Positions 6,912 to 15,108 of a stretch of DNA of 26,372 nucleotides are shown here, piece after piece (within the stretch, counting starts at the first letter, position 1; each line of letters opens with the position of its first letter). The notes beneath the pieces are model-generated. The model was not told the origin of the DNA. It made no database searches and was given only the letters and a program-made list of their open reading frames with translations. Made by a program: the position numbers and the translations under genes. The DNA comes from UBA3478 sp038134285 (GTDB lineage: Bacteria > Bacteroidota > Bacteroidia > Flavobacteriales > Flavobacteriaceae). The stretch lies in contig JAYPUW010000014.1 in the NCBI GenBank assembly GCA_038134285.1, positions 1 to 26,372 on the forward strand, given 5' to 3'.

Positions 6912-8104
6912 AATGAAACTGAGTTTAAAGTACCTCTGCTTTCTTGTTCTCTCTCTATGGCTTCAAATAATGACTTAAAATTTCCTACCCCAAAAGATTT
7001 TGCTCCTTTTCTCTGAATAATTTCAATGAAAAGTGTAGGTCGATCAACAATTGGTTTAGTGAATAGTTGCAGTAGATATCCTTCCTCATCACGGTCTATA
7101 AGGATACCATGTTGTTTGAGCGTCTCAACATCCTCTTCAATTTCCCCTACCCTTTCTAATATGTCATCATAATAGGTTTCTGGGACATAAAGAAACTCAA
7201 CCCCTCGTTGTTTTAATGCAGAAACAGTGCTAATAATATTATCCGTTGCTACTGCAATATGTTGTACACCAGGACCACCATAAAAATCAAGATATTCTTC
7301 AATTTGAGATTTTTTCATGCCCTCAGCTGGTTCGTTGATAGGAAACTTTACTCTTCCATTACCATTGCTCATCACCTTACTCATAAGGGCGGTGTAGGTC
7401 GTAGAAATATCATTGTCTGTAAATGAAATAATTTGGGCGAAACCCATTGTATTAGCATAAAATTTACACCACTTATTCATCTCTCCCCATCCTACATTAC
7501 CCACAATATGATCAATGAATTTTATACCCACGGGATCTGGACTATAATGCGATGTCCATTTTTTAAATCCAGGCAAAAATGGGCCTTTGTAATTTTTACG
7601 CTCAATAAAAATATGAACAACATCTCCATAGGTTCTTATTCCTGACCTTACTATCTTCCCGTATTCATCCTCTTCAACAGTGGGCTCCATAAATGCTTCA
7701 GCACCCCTTTTGGTAGTTTCTTCATAAGATTTGGTAGCATTATCAACCCAAAGGGCAATTACCTTCACACCATCTCCATGGATATTTATATGCGTATTAA
7801 TGGGACCATCTTTTTGTAATGGAGAGGTTAATACAAGTGTTACTTTCTCCTGTTTTAAGACATAAGAGACCCTGTCTTTTACTCCTGTTTCCAGTCCCGC
7901 ATAAGCATGGGATTGAAATCCAAATGCTGTTTTGAAATAATGGGCACTTTGTTTAGCATTACCTACATACAATTCAATATNNNNNNNNNNGACTTTAATT
8001 ATTGTTTTGTTCTCAGTTTTTAAAAAATCTTCAGCATCAGAAAATACTTTTTTAAGCTCATATTTAGAACTTTCTAACTCTTTTAAGCTTCTTAATTCTG
8101 CCAT
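6908..8104 (-). CDS. hpd: 4-hydroxyphenylpyruvate dioxygenase, with assembly gap
   Basis: It converts 4-hydroxyphenylpyruvate to homogentisate, using Fe(II). Two vicinal-oxygen-chelate halves are clear: IELYVGNAKQSAHYF begins the first and FIDHIVGNVGWGEMNKW the second. The iron ligands are H199, H282 (GPGVQHIAVATDN) and E361 (LFIEIIQRKG). Ten unknown bases at 7981-7990 fall between V38 and I43. The frame stays open across them, but their true number is not certain. The start at 8104 gives MAELRSLKELESSKYELKKV, an N-terminal helix before the first barrel. The gene is 26 bp downstream of homogentisate dioxygenase and overlaps the hydroxylase gene by 4 bp. Confidence 0.93.
   Translation of the reverse strand: MAELRSLKELESSKYELKKVFSDAEDFLKTENKTIIKVXXXXIELYVGNAKQSAHYFKTAFGFQSHAYAGLETGVKDRVSYVLKQEKVTLVLTSPLQKDGPINTHINIHGDGVKVIALWVDNATKSYEETTKRGAEAFMEPTVEEDEYGKIVRSGIRTYGDVVHIFIERKNYKGPFLPGFKKWTSHYSPDPVGIKFIDHIVGNVGWGEMNKWCKFYANTMGFAQIISFTDNDISTTYTALMSKVMSNGNGRVKFPINEPAEGMKKSQIEEYLDFYGGPGVQHIAVATDNIISTVSALKQRGVEFLYVPETYYDDILERVGEIEEDVETLKQHGILIDRDEEGYLLQLFTKPIVDRPTLFIEIIQRKGAKSFGVGNFKSLFEAIEREQESRGTLNSVSL
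7981..7990. other. Assembly gap (10 N)
   Basis: Ten unknown bases lie within the hpd coding region. A round 10-base run is often a placeholder rather than a measured length. Confidence 0.98.
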
Positions 8105-8130
8105 TTTCCTTGATTTATAATACTACTTTA

Positions 8131-9291
8131 TTACTCTTCCAACCAAGATTGGAAGTAAGAATTATCATTAATTTTCATTGCGTCTTCTGTAAGCATAAGA
8201 GGTTTAAAGGTATCTACCATCACGGCGAGTTCGAAGGTTTCTTTTTTTCCTATACTCATTTCCATGGTCCCAGGGTGTGGACCATGAGGGATACCGGACG
8301 GATGTAGCGTTATTTGACCTTCTACAATATTTTTTCTGCTCATAAAGTCTCCGTCAACATAATATAATACTTCGTCCGAATCTATATTACTATGATTATA
8401 AGGAGCAGGAACTGCGTTGGGATGATAATCATACAAACGAGGCACAAATGAACAAATAGTAAATCCACTATTTTCAAAAGTTTGGTGCACCGGTGGAGGC
8501 TGATGCACCCTGCCTGTAATTGGTTCAAAATCGTGAATAGAAAATTTATATGGGAAGTTGTAGCCATCCCACCCTACTACACTAAATGGATGAGCAGCGT
8601 ACACGTATTCATGAATAAAATCTTGTTTTTTAACTTTAATGATGAAATCTCCTTTTTTATTATAAGTCTCTAATTCATCCGGTCCATGTATATCTCTCTC
8701 GCAAAAAGGTGAGTTTTCCAGGTGTTGTCCGAACCAGTTTCGATATTTTTTCGGAGTGTAGATAGGGTTTTTAGCTTCCACTATGAATAATCTATTTTCT
8801 TTGCTGTCAAAATCAATTTGATAAATTATTCCTCTTGGAATTAAGAGATAATCTCCATATTTAAAGGATATATTTCCTAGATGAGTTCTTAGTTTTCCAG
8901 AGCCTTTATGTATAAAAATTAGCTCATCCGAATCAGTATTTTTGTAGAAATATTCTTTGAGAGAATTTTTTGGTGCGGCAAGAATAATACTGCAATCAAC
9001 ATTAGTAAGGATAGTTTTTCTGCTTTTTAAGAAATCAGCTGTAGGTGCAATATGAAAACCATTAAGCGCAAGAGATTTCATATTATTATTAACTGCAATT
9101 TTTGGAGCAATACTATAAGATTTTAAAATCTCTTTTACCTGTGTTGGCCTTTGAGTATGATATAGAAGTGAGGACATGCCATCAAAACCGATCGTTCCAA
9201 ATAGTTCCTCATAATAAAAGTCTCCTTGTTCATTTTTAAAAATAGTATGTCTCTTATTTGGAATATTTCCAAGTTTATGATAGTATGGCAT
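8131..9291 (-). CDS. hmgA: Homogentisate 1,2-dioxygenase
   Basis: It opens the aromatic ring of homogentisate to maleylacetoacetate. The protein is a 386-residue cupin-type enzyme, shorter than the roughly 430-residue proteobacterial and human forms. The C-terminal half holds the iron site: RVHQPPPVHQTFEN, VPAPYNHSNIDSDEVLYY (H300 and E307) and SGIPHGPHPGTME (H336 and neighbours). The N-terminal half is a degenerate cupin with LIFIHKGSGKLRTHLG. The start is MPYYHKLG at 9291. It is the promoter-proximal gene of the operon, and the 336-bp gap to the divergent Lrp gene must hold the main promoter. The gene order is hmgA-hpd-hydroxylase-fahA-flavin protein. Confidence 0.95.
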   Translation of the reverse strand: MPYYHKLGNIPNKRHTIFKNEQGDFYYEELFGTIGFDGMSSLLYHTQRPTQVKEILKSYSIAPKIAVNNNMKSLALNGFHIAPTADFLKSRKTILTNVDCSIILAAPKNSLKEYFYKNTDSDELIFIHKGSGKLRTHLGNISFKYGDYLLIPRGIIYQIDFDSKENRLFIVEAKNPIYTPKKYRNWFGQHLENSPFCERDIHGPDELETYNKKGDFIIKVKKQDFIHEYVYAAHPFSVVGWDGYNFPYKFSIHDFEPITGRVHQPPPVHQTFENSGFTICSFVPRLYDYHPNAVPAPYNHSNIDSDEVLYYVDGDFMSRKNIVEGQITLHPSGIPHGPHPGTMEMSIGKKETFELAVMVDTFKPLMLTEDAMKINDNSYFQSWLEE

Positions 9292-9627
9292 AATGGATAT
9301 TTAAAGTTTTATACTAGCTATTCTTTATTTTTTGAGAAATAACTTATCAATGACGATGTCTAAAAAACTCATTTAGATTATTGAATTTGGAAATTTATCA
9401 TCTATTATAAAGGTGTTTTTAGTGATATTATCTATTATGACGGATAGTTCTAAAGGAGTAATTGATTTGATCGTTACCGAATTAAATTTGGTATCAAATG
9501 AAAATATTTAACATTATTTCATTTATGCTTAAACTCTTATTTTAGATACAAAAAATGAATTAAAAAACCATTTATTAGTAATATTTTAGAAAATTATTCT
9601 AATATCTGTTAATTAAATATTTTATTA
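9292..9627. promoter_or_regulatory. Divergent promoter region hmgA operon / Lrp regulator
   Basis: This 336-bp AT-rich stretch has no gene. TCTATTAT occurs at 9401-9408 and again at 9431-9438. The two are 30 bp apart, close to three helical turns, and both are preceded by an AT-rich ATnAT-type flank. A Bacteroidota-type promoter candidate for the Lrp gene is TTG at 9462-9464, then 18 bp, then TAAATTTG at 9483-9490 (consensus TTG then TAnnTTTG). Lrp-family proteins bind phased AT-rich sites, so the paired boxes could be operators; this is inference. Confidence 0.4.
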
Positions 9628-10113
9628 ATGAGTCAAAAATTGGATGCAATAGACATTAAAATTTTAGATCTTCTGCAAGATGATGGGAGAGTAACAATCA
9701 AAAAGATATCGGAAGTACTTAATCTCTCTACAACTCCTATTTTTGAAAGGATAAAAAAACTTGAAAAAGGGGGATATATTAAAAACTATGCGACACTTTT
9801 AAACCATCGAAAATTAGATTTAAAACAGGTAGTATTTATTGAGCTTACACTCAAGGAACATTCTAGAAGTTATATAGAGAAATTTGCCAATGAAATGAAA
9901 CTATTTCCCGAAGTTTTAGAATGTTATAGAGTTACCGGGAGTTTTGATTTTTTAATTAAAATACTTGTTAAAGACATAGAATCTTATGAAACTTTTATAT
10001 TGACTAAACTTTCATTACTCTCTAATTTAGGCAACGTACAAAGTCATATAGCCTTATCAGAGGCAAAAAACACAACAAAGATTAATTTGAAATCAATTAA
10101 TCTAGGAGAATAA
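9628..10113 (+). CDS. Lrp/AsnC-family transcriptional regulator
   Basis: The protein has 161 residues. It opens with the typical LDAIDIKILDLLQDDGRVTIKKISEVLNLSTTPIFERIKKLEKGGYI winged-helix (about 5-55). A RAM/AsnC ligand-binding domain follows (about 65-150), with VIFIEL-type strands and VLECYRVTGSFDFLIKI, where the TG.xD region binds amino acids in family members. It is divergent from the Phe/Tyr catabolic operon, so it very probably senses Phe or Tyr and controls that operon. A repeat copy with a terminator-like hairpin follows at 10223. Confidence 0.93.
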   Translation: MSQKLDAIDIKILDLLQDDGRVTIKKISEVLNLSTTPIFERIKKLEKGGYIKNYATLLNHRKLDLKQVVFIELTLKEHSRSYIEKFANEMKLFPEVLECYRVTGSFDFLIKILVKDIESYETFILTKLSLLSNLGNVQSHIALSEAKNTTKINLKSINLGE

Positions 10114-10222
10114 CCTAAAATTCGCAATTGTAGAATTAGCAGAAATATTATCTATTTATTTTGTACAAAATTTAGAGAGAAGATATAAGCTTGGGTCTAG
10201 ATCCATCCTATTTTGCTTAATT

Positions 10223-10320
10223 GAGTTGCAACTTTTAATAAAAGGGGAGCCATCTTAGACAAGCCATCGAAAATCGATGGCTTTTTCTTTATCTATAAGG
10301 TCTTAAAGGGGTTGCAACTC
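10223..10320 (+). repeat. Dispersed ~98-bp intergenic repeat, copy B
   Basis: It has the same block order as copy A, with AAAAGGGGAGCCATCTTAGAC and a hairpin whose loop is AAA rather than TTT (10261-10283). Its ends are perfect 10-bp inverted repeats: GAGTTGCAAC (10223-10232) and GTTGCAACTC (10311-10320). The right end supplies the first two bases of the sigma-factor stop triplet (10319-10321). It lies between the convergent Lrp and sigma-factor genes. Confidence 0.92.
10261..10290 (+). terminator. Hairpin of repeat copy B, terminator-like
   Basis: A 10-bp perfect stem with loop AAA is followed by TTTCTTTATCT. It sits 147 bp after the Lrp stop and 36 bp past the sigma-factor stop on the other strand. 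Confidence 0.6.
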
Positions 10321-10900
10321 AAATCTTAACTACTAAAGCAATAAGTAACACCCATTTATAATTGCTCAGTTTCTTTCTGAGATAAGAAATAGCTTTTACC
10401 ATTTGTTTCTCGACGGTATTTACAGATACATTCTGATAATCAGCTATTTCCTTGTATGTTAGTCCGCTCTCCTTACTTAACCAAAATGTCTCCTTACACT
10501 TTGGTGGTAATTCTTCAGCTAACTTTTTGATTTCTTCTATAAGCCTTTTACTATTCTCATCTTCTTCATTCTCAATAATAGAATCAAGTTTTTCAATATA
10601 CTTTCTTTCCAGAGCAGAGACAGATCTGGCCTTTCTGTAGGTGTCAATGAATTCGTTGTAAACTGACCTGTATAAATATTTCTTTATCGAAATACTAGGA
10701 TCTAATCTTTTTCTTTTTTCCCACAATCTGATAATAACGCTTTGAACAATATCTTCTGATTTAAAGTCATCTCTAGCCAAACTAGTAGCATAATTACATA
10801 AATCTTTGTAATACAAATCTATAAGACGCACATATGCGGAATTATCACCATTGATCAATTCTTTTAGAATTTTTTCTTCATCATGATTTAAGCTTCCCAC
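10319..10900 (-). CDS. ECF RNA polymerase sigma factor, FecI-like
   Basis: The protein has 193 residues. Sigma region 2 spans about 20-95: YYKDLCNYATSLARDDFKSEDIVQSVIIRLWEKR is the core-binding helix with the conserved D/E-DIVQ pattern. Sigma region 4 spans about 125-180: LPPKCKETFWLSKESGLTYKEIADYQNVSVNTVEKQM is the -35-binding helix-turn-helix. The last 12 or so residues (VLLIALVVKI) are unusually hydrophobic. Bacteroidota FecI-type factors transcribe TonB-receptor genes when released by FecR. Unusually, it is divergent from its fecR, with 74 bp between the starts. Its 3' end touches repeat copy B. Confidence 0.93.
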   Translation of the reverse strand: MGSLNHDEEKILKELINGDNSAYVRLIDLYYKDLCNYATSLARDDFKSEDIVQSVIIRLWEKRKRLDPSISIKKYLYRSVYNEFIDTYRKARSVSALERKYIEKLDSIIENEEDENSKRLIEEIKKLAEELPPKCKETFWLSKESGLTYKEIADYQNVSVNTVEKQMVKAISYLRKKLSNYKWVLLIALVVKI

Positions 10901-10974
10901 GACCTAAACATAAAAAAAATAAAAATTCATGGTGGTATTGCAATTACGATTCGTTTTATATAAAACATCTATTA

Positions 10975-12138
10975 ATGAATGACCATATTAAAGGCTTAAT
11001 TATAAAGTTCCTTTCTAATGAAGCGAACCTAGAAGAGCTAATGAGCTTAGAACTTTGGTTAACTAAATCTGAAAACGAAATTGTGTTCTTAGAATTCATC
11101 AGGTTAAACCATTACTCTAACAAGGCCTTAGGTGAATTTGATATTGAAACTGCTAAAAGTAAGATACTAAAGGAAATCAATATCATTAGAAAACAGAAGT
11201 TGAATTATATTTTTAAGTATGTAGCTGCTTCATTGGTTTTGGGAATATTGTCTACAACTTATTTTCTTAAAGAAAACATATATTCCTCTCCTACAACCAA
11301 TAGCTCGAGCTCATCAATTGAATACTCAACCACAATAGAAGCTGGTACTGATAAGGCTGTACTTATATTGGAAGAGGGTTTAGAAATAACTCTACAAAAA
11401 AATGAGGATCTTAAAACTCTAGATGCTTCAAGTGATGGAAAAACTATCATTTACAATAAAAAAGTTAACAACAAAAATGAGTTAAGACTTCATACGTTAA
11501 CAGTTCCAAGAGGCGGTCAGTTTATAATTGAGTTATCTGATGGAACCAAAGTTTGGTTGAACTCAGAATCTCAATTAAGATACCCTGTAAGCTTCATTCA
11601 AGGTCGTCCAAGAGAAGTTGAATTAGTATATGGTGAGGCTTATTTCGATGTATCACCGAGTACAGAAAACAGTGGGACAAGCTTTGTTGTCTTAAATCAA
11701 GAACAGAAAATCAACGTGGTCGGTACTGAGTTTAATTTAAAAGCATATAAGAACGAAAATGTTACCAAAATAACATTAGTAGAGGGTATAATCGATATAT
11801 ACGGGCTTGAGAACACCTTGAGATTATCCCCTAATCAACAGTTAAAATTTGATCACGATACAAATAGCCTACTTATTAAGGATATAGATGTTTTTAATGA
11901 AATATCGTGGAAGGAAGGAATTTTTAGTTTCGAAAATGTAACACTTGAAGAAGTAATGAAAGTTTTATCAAGATGGTACAACGCAGAGATAATAATTAAG
12001 AATGAGTCTATTAAGAACAAAGAGTTTATTGGAATATTAAGGAAAAACAGAAAAATAGAAACAGTCCTCGAAAGCATTAAATCGTATGATATTATCCAAA
12101 ATTATCTAATTGAAGATGATAGGATAGAACTTGAATAA
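10975..12138 (+). CDS. FecR-family anti-sigma/transmembrane signal protein
   Basis: The protein has 387 residues: a cytoplasmic sigma-binding N-terminus (1-77), one transmembrane helix at about 79-98 and a periplasmic part. The FecR core contains VPRGGQFIIELSDGTKVWLNSESQLRYPV and the GEAYFDV, VVGTEFNLKAY and VTLVEG motifs (about 175-275). A C-terminal STN-like DUF4974 domain follows (about 315-385, FENVTLEEVMKVLSRWYNAEI). It receives the signal from the STN domain of the loaded TonB receptor and controls the sigma factor. The receptor gene starts 97 bp downstream. Confidence 0.95.
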   Translation: MNDHIKGLIIKFLSNEANLEELMSLELWLTKSENEIVFLEFIRLNHYSNKALGEFDIETAKSKILKEINIIRKQKLNYIFKYVAASLVLGILSTTYFLKENIYSSPTTNSSSSSIEYSTTIEAGTDKAVLILEEGLEITLQKNEDLKTLDASSDGKTIIYNKKVNNKNELRLHTLTVPRGGQFIIELSDGTKVWLNSESQLRYPVSFIQGRPREVELVYGEAYFDVSPSTENSGTSFVVLNQEQKINVVGTEFNLKAYKNENVTKITLVEGIIDIYGLENTLRLSPNQQLKFDHDTNSLLIKDIDVFNEISWKEGIFSFENVTLEEVMKVLSRWYNAEIIIKNESIKNKEFIGILRKNRKIETVLESIKSYDIIQNYLIEDDRIELE

Positions 12139-12143
12139 AAAAA

Positions 12144-12187
12144 GGGAACGAAGCTGAAACATTTAGCGGTGCATCGAACTTCGTCCC
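12144..12187 (+). promoter_or_regulatory. Long-range hairpin between fecR and receptor gene
   Basis: GGGAACGAAG (12144-12153) pairs with CTTCGTCCC (12179-12187) over 9 bp with a one-base bulge and a 25-nt loop. No T run follows, so it is not a simple terminator. It could be an RNA processing or stabilising element between the two genes. Confidence 0.4.
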
Positions 12188-12235
12188 TAAAAGGCATTAA
12201 TTAAACCAATGTATAACTAACACTATTTCAAATTT

Positions 12236-14974
12236 ATGGAAACTCAATTAATCCGGAGCCGTTTATTTACTCTGAAACGGCTTTTAATTACAACTATGAA
12301 GACCTTTATCTTTTTAATATGCACAACAATGTTTTGCATGTCACCTCACAATTCATTTTCTCAAGAAAAGGTTTTCATAGAGAAAGATCAATTAGTAACA
12401 ATTGATCAGGTATTTGACATTATAAAAACACAAACAAATTATGATTTCATTTACCCAAGAGATTTTTTTAAAGCTTCTAAAAAAATCCGTTTGCAGAAAG
12501 AAGAAACTACTGTCTTAAAATTATTAGAGCAGAGTTTGTTAAAAAACAATTATGATTTCAAAATAATTGAGGATAATGTCATTGTCATAAGCCAAAATAT
12601 TGTCACACGAAATGATGACAAGGTACAGCTAATGATTACGGGTAAGATTACTGATAATAATGGTCAACCGTTACTTGGTGTAAATATTATAGTGAAAGGA
12701 ACAACTAGGGGAACTGTTACCGATTTTAATGGAAGCTATGAAATAACGGCGAATGAGGGAGAGGTGCTTGAATTTAGTTATCTTGGTTTTTCTCCGCAAG
12801 TAAGAACAGTAGGTACTTCAAATGTAATAAATGTAACATTAGTTGAGGATAGTGCCAAGCTAAATGAAGTGCTTGTAACAGCTTCACTTCGTAATGAAAA
12901 ATTGCAAAATGTAGCCTCTTCAATTACGGCACTTACAGAAGCTCAATTAGCACAACAAAATATTGCTCAATTTGATGATTTTGTTGGTCAGATTCCCAAT
13001 ATTAGTTTTACTGGTAATGGGCCTTCAAACCGTCAAGTTATCTTACGTGGTACAAGTACATCTACTTATCAACAGAGCGCAACGGTAGCAACCTATATCG
13101 ATGATGTGCCAGTGGGATCTTCGACTGCTCTTTCGGTTGGATCATTCAACAGACCAGATGTGAATGTATTTGATCTAGATCGCCTTGAAGTATTACGTGG
13201 GCCACATGGTACACGGTACGGAGCTAACTCGTTAGGAGGATTATTAAAATATGTTACTAAAACACCTAGCCTGGATGGTGAAGCATCTTATGACGTAAGG
13301 ATAGGAAGCTCCTCTTCTAGTAATGGTGGTTTTGGGTCCGGGATAGATGCTTCTGCAAATTTTCCAATTAGTCAGAAAACGGCACTTAGAGTAAGTGGTT
13401 TCACAAGAAAAGACCCAGGCTTTATTGATAATATAGGAACCGGAGAGAAAGATATAAATGGTATTGACAATTTAGGGGCACGACTCAACTTATTTTCAAA
13501 TCTTAGTGACAACCTATCTTTAAGGGCCACCGCAATGTTTCAGAATGTCGAAGCTGGGGGACCAACAACTGTACGTATAGATAGAGAAAATGGCACAACT
13601 GTGTTCGATGATTATGAGCAAGAACGTTTTTCTCCAGAGAACCGAGAATCTAAGCTGCAATTGTACGCACTTACATTTAAATACAACCTTGGCAATGCAA
13701 TTCTTTCATCAACAACTGCCTATAATTTAATGGCAAATAGCAACGGGCTTGATTGGACCCGTATTGAGGGAGGTGCAGATTCAGGATTTACTGGAGTAGT
13801 AACTTTTCCAGAGCAATACCAAATGGAAACAGCTAAATGGACCCAAGAACTTAGACTTTCATCTTTGGATAATGGCAAATTTGAATGGGCACTTGGTTTA
13901 TTTATGACAGGAGAAAAGTCTTTTTTAACAAGCTTAGAACAAGGGCTTAAGGCAGATGGAACACCAGGTACCGAAGTGCCAAGCTGGGCAGAAGGCCAAG
14001 GAACACCAGCAAACATGTTCTCATCTGATTGGCAATCAAAATTTAAACAATATTCAGGTTATGGTGAACTCACGTACTATCTAGGTCCAAATTTTGATGT
14101 TACAGGAGGTGTTCGTTACTCGCACAATGAGACGGATTTCGATCAAACTCTAGGTGGCCTGTGGATGTTTAATGGAGGGGAGGATTTGGTTTATCCACAT
14201 GTTAATTCTAAAGATAATGCAACCACATTTATGCTTTCTCCTCGTTGGCGCATTTCAGATGGAACAATGATTTATGTCCGTTCCGCTCAAGGTTTCCGCC
14301 CTGGCGGTCCTAACTCACTTACCCCAGCAGCTATTGAAGGTGGTGCAAAAGTTGAGTATGAGTCAGATCAACTAACAAATAATGAAATTGGAATTAAGAC
14401 AACAGCTTTTAATAACCGCTTATTTTTTGACCTGACTTATTTTTATATTGATTGGGACAATGTTCAAATTCGTCAAATTTCTGATGACGGATTTGCATAT
14501 ACAGGTAATGGCGGTAAGGCAAGTAGCAAAGGATTGGAGCTTGCTGTAACTGCAAAACCTAATGATATGTTAACATTAAGTTTTAATCTCGGTACACTTG
14601 ATGCAAAGCTTGACGAAGATGCGCCTGCTGTTGGAGCTGTAAAAGGGGATAAGCTCCCAAATACAGCAGATTTAACGCATGGTGGATACATAAATTATGA
14701 GTTTCCAAGCAACAATAATTCGACCTTTAATATTGGAGGGTCTTGGAGACATGTTGGAGATCGTCTTAGCGATTTAGGGGAAATTCGAACAACCATGGAC
14801 GGGTATAACACATTTAATTTGAATGCAGGCATATCATTTAAGAATTATGTGATTCAAGCTTATGCTAAAAATTTCACAAATACCATTGGGATTGAATCTA
14901 TAAGTAATTTCTTTTCTTATGGCACGATATCTCGTCCTAGAACAATTGGAATTTCTTTAACTGCGCAATTTTAA
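12236..14974 (+). CDS. TonB-dependent outer-membrane receptor with STN signalling domain
   Basis: The protein has 912 residues. A signal region runs to about residue 43 (…PHNSFSQ). Then come the STN domain (about 48-115, YDFIYPRDFFK and LLEQSLLKNNYDFK), a carboxypeptidase-regulatory-like beta-sandwich (about 130-210, GKITDNNGQPLLGVNIIVKGT), the plug (about 215-335, with the box YIDDVPVGSS and the RLEVLRGPHGTRYGANSLGG signature) and a beta-barrel ending in SLTAQF. The STN domain with a FecR next door makes it a signal-transducing importer, most likely for a ferric siderophore. No SusD partner gene follows, which argues against glycan uptake. The ATG at 12296 (MKTFIFLICTTM) is an alternative start giving a normal signal peptide. 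A hairpin covers the first codons of the longer frame. Confidence 0.94.
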   Translation: METQLIRSRLFTLKRLLITTMKTFIFLICTTMFCMSPHNSFSQEKVFIEKDQLVTIDQVFDIIKTQTNYDFIYPRDFFKASKKIRLQKEETTVLKLLEQSLLKNNYDFKIIEDNVIVISQNIVTRNDDKVQLMITGKITDNNGQPLLGVNIIVKGTTRGTVTDFNGSYEITANEGEVLEFSYLGFSPQVRTVGTSNVINVTLVEDSAKLNEVLVTASLRNEKLQNVASSITALTEAQLAQQNIAQFDDFVGQIPNISFTGNGPSNRQVILRGTSTSTYQQSATVATYIDDVPVGSSTALSVGSFNRPDVNVFDLDRLEVLRGPHGTRYGANSLGGLLKYVTKTPSLDGEASYDVRIGSSSSSNGGFGSGIDASANFPISQKTALRVSGFTRKDPGFIDNIGTGEKDINGIDNLGARLNLFSNLSDNLSLRATAMFQNVEAGGPTTVRIDRENGTTVFDDYEQERFSPENRESKLQLYALTFKYNLGNAILSSTTAYNLMANSNGLDWTRIEGGADSGFTGVVTFPEQYQMETAKWTQELRLSSLDNGKFEWALGLFMTGEKSFLTSLEQGLKADGTPGTEVPSWAEGQGTPANMFSSDWQSKFKQYSGYGELTYYLGPNFDVTGGVRYSHNETDFDQTLGGLWMFNGGEDLVYPHVNSKDNATTFMLSPRWRISDGTMIYVRSAQGFRPGGPNSLTPAAIEGGAKVEYESDQLTNNEIGIKTTAFNNRLFFDLTYFYIDWDNVQIRQISDDGFAYTGNGGKASSKGLELAVTAKPNDMLTLSFNLGTLDAKLDEDAPAVGAVKGDKLPNTADLTHGGYINYEFPSNNNSTFNIGGSWRHVGDRLSDLGEIRTTMDGYNTFNLNAGISFKNYVIQAYAKNFTNTIGIESISNFFSYGTISRPRTIGISLTAQF
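12257..12286 (+). promoter_or_regulatory. Attenuator-like hairpin at the start of the receptor gene
   Basis: AGCCGTTT (12257-12264) and AAACGGCT (12275-12282) form a perfect 8-bp stem with a 10-nt loop, followed by TTT. It lies inside the first 16 codons of the long frame and just before the alternative ATG at 12296. Confidence 0.4.
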
Positions 14975-15048
14975 CACAAAGTTTTACTCTAAGAAAACTA
15001 TCTGACAAAGAGTAGAGTTTAAGTTTAGTTTATTTTCTAAAAACCAAC

Positions 15049-15078
15049 GTCGGATGTAGGAATACTCATACATCCGAC
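15049..15078 (+). terminator. Hairpin between receptor and esterase genes
   Basis: GTCGGATGTA (15049-15058) and TACATCCGAC (15069-15078) form a perfect 10-bp stem with a 10-nt loop. It is followed by TATTGTTTAG, a weak T run. It sits 74 bp after the receptor stop and 30 bp before the esterase ATG, so it may reduce readthrough or protect the 3' end of the receptor message. Confidence 0.5.
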
Positions 15079-15108
15079 TATTGTTTAGATTAAGAAATAT
15101 ACTATTTA

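Noticed and set aside
10223..10320. Terminal inverted repeats as proof of a transposon
   Set aside because: The end word GTTGCAAC is itself palindromic, so inverted ends come partly for free. Only copy B has perfect 10-bp ends, and no consistent target-site duplication was visible.
12236..14974. SusC of a polysaccharide-utilisation locus
   Set aside because: No SusD-like gene or glycoside hydrolase follows. An STN domain with FecIR and a siderophore-type esterase fit iron uptake better.
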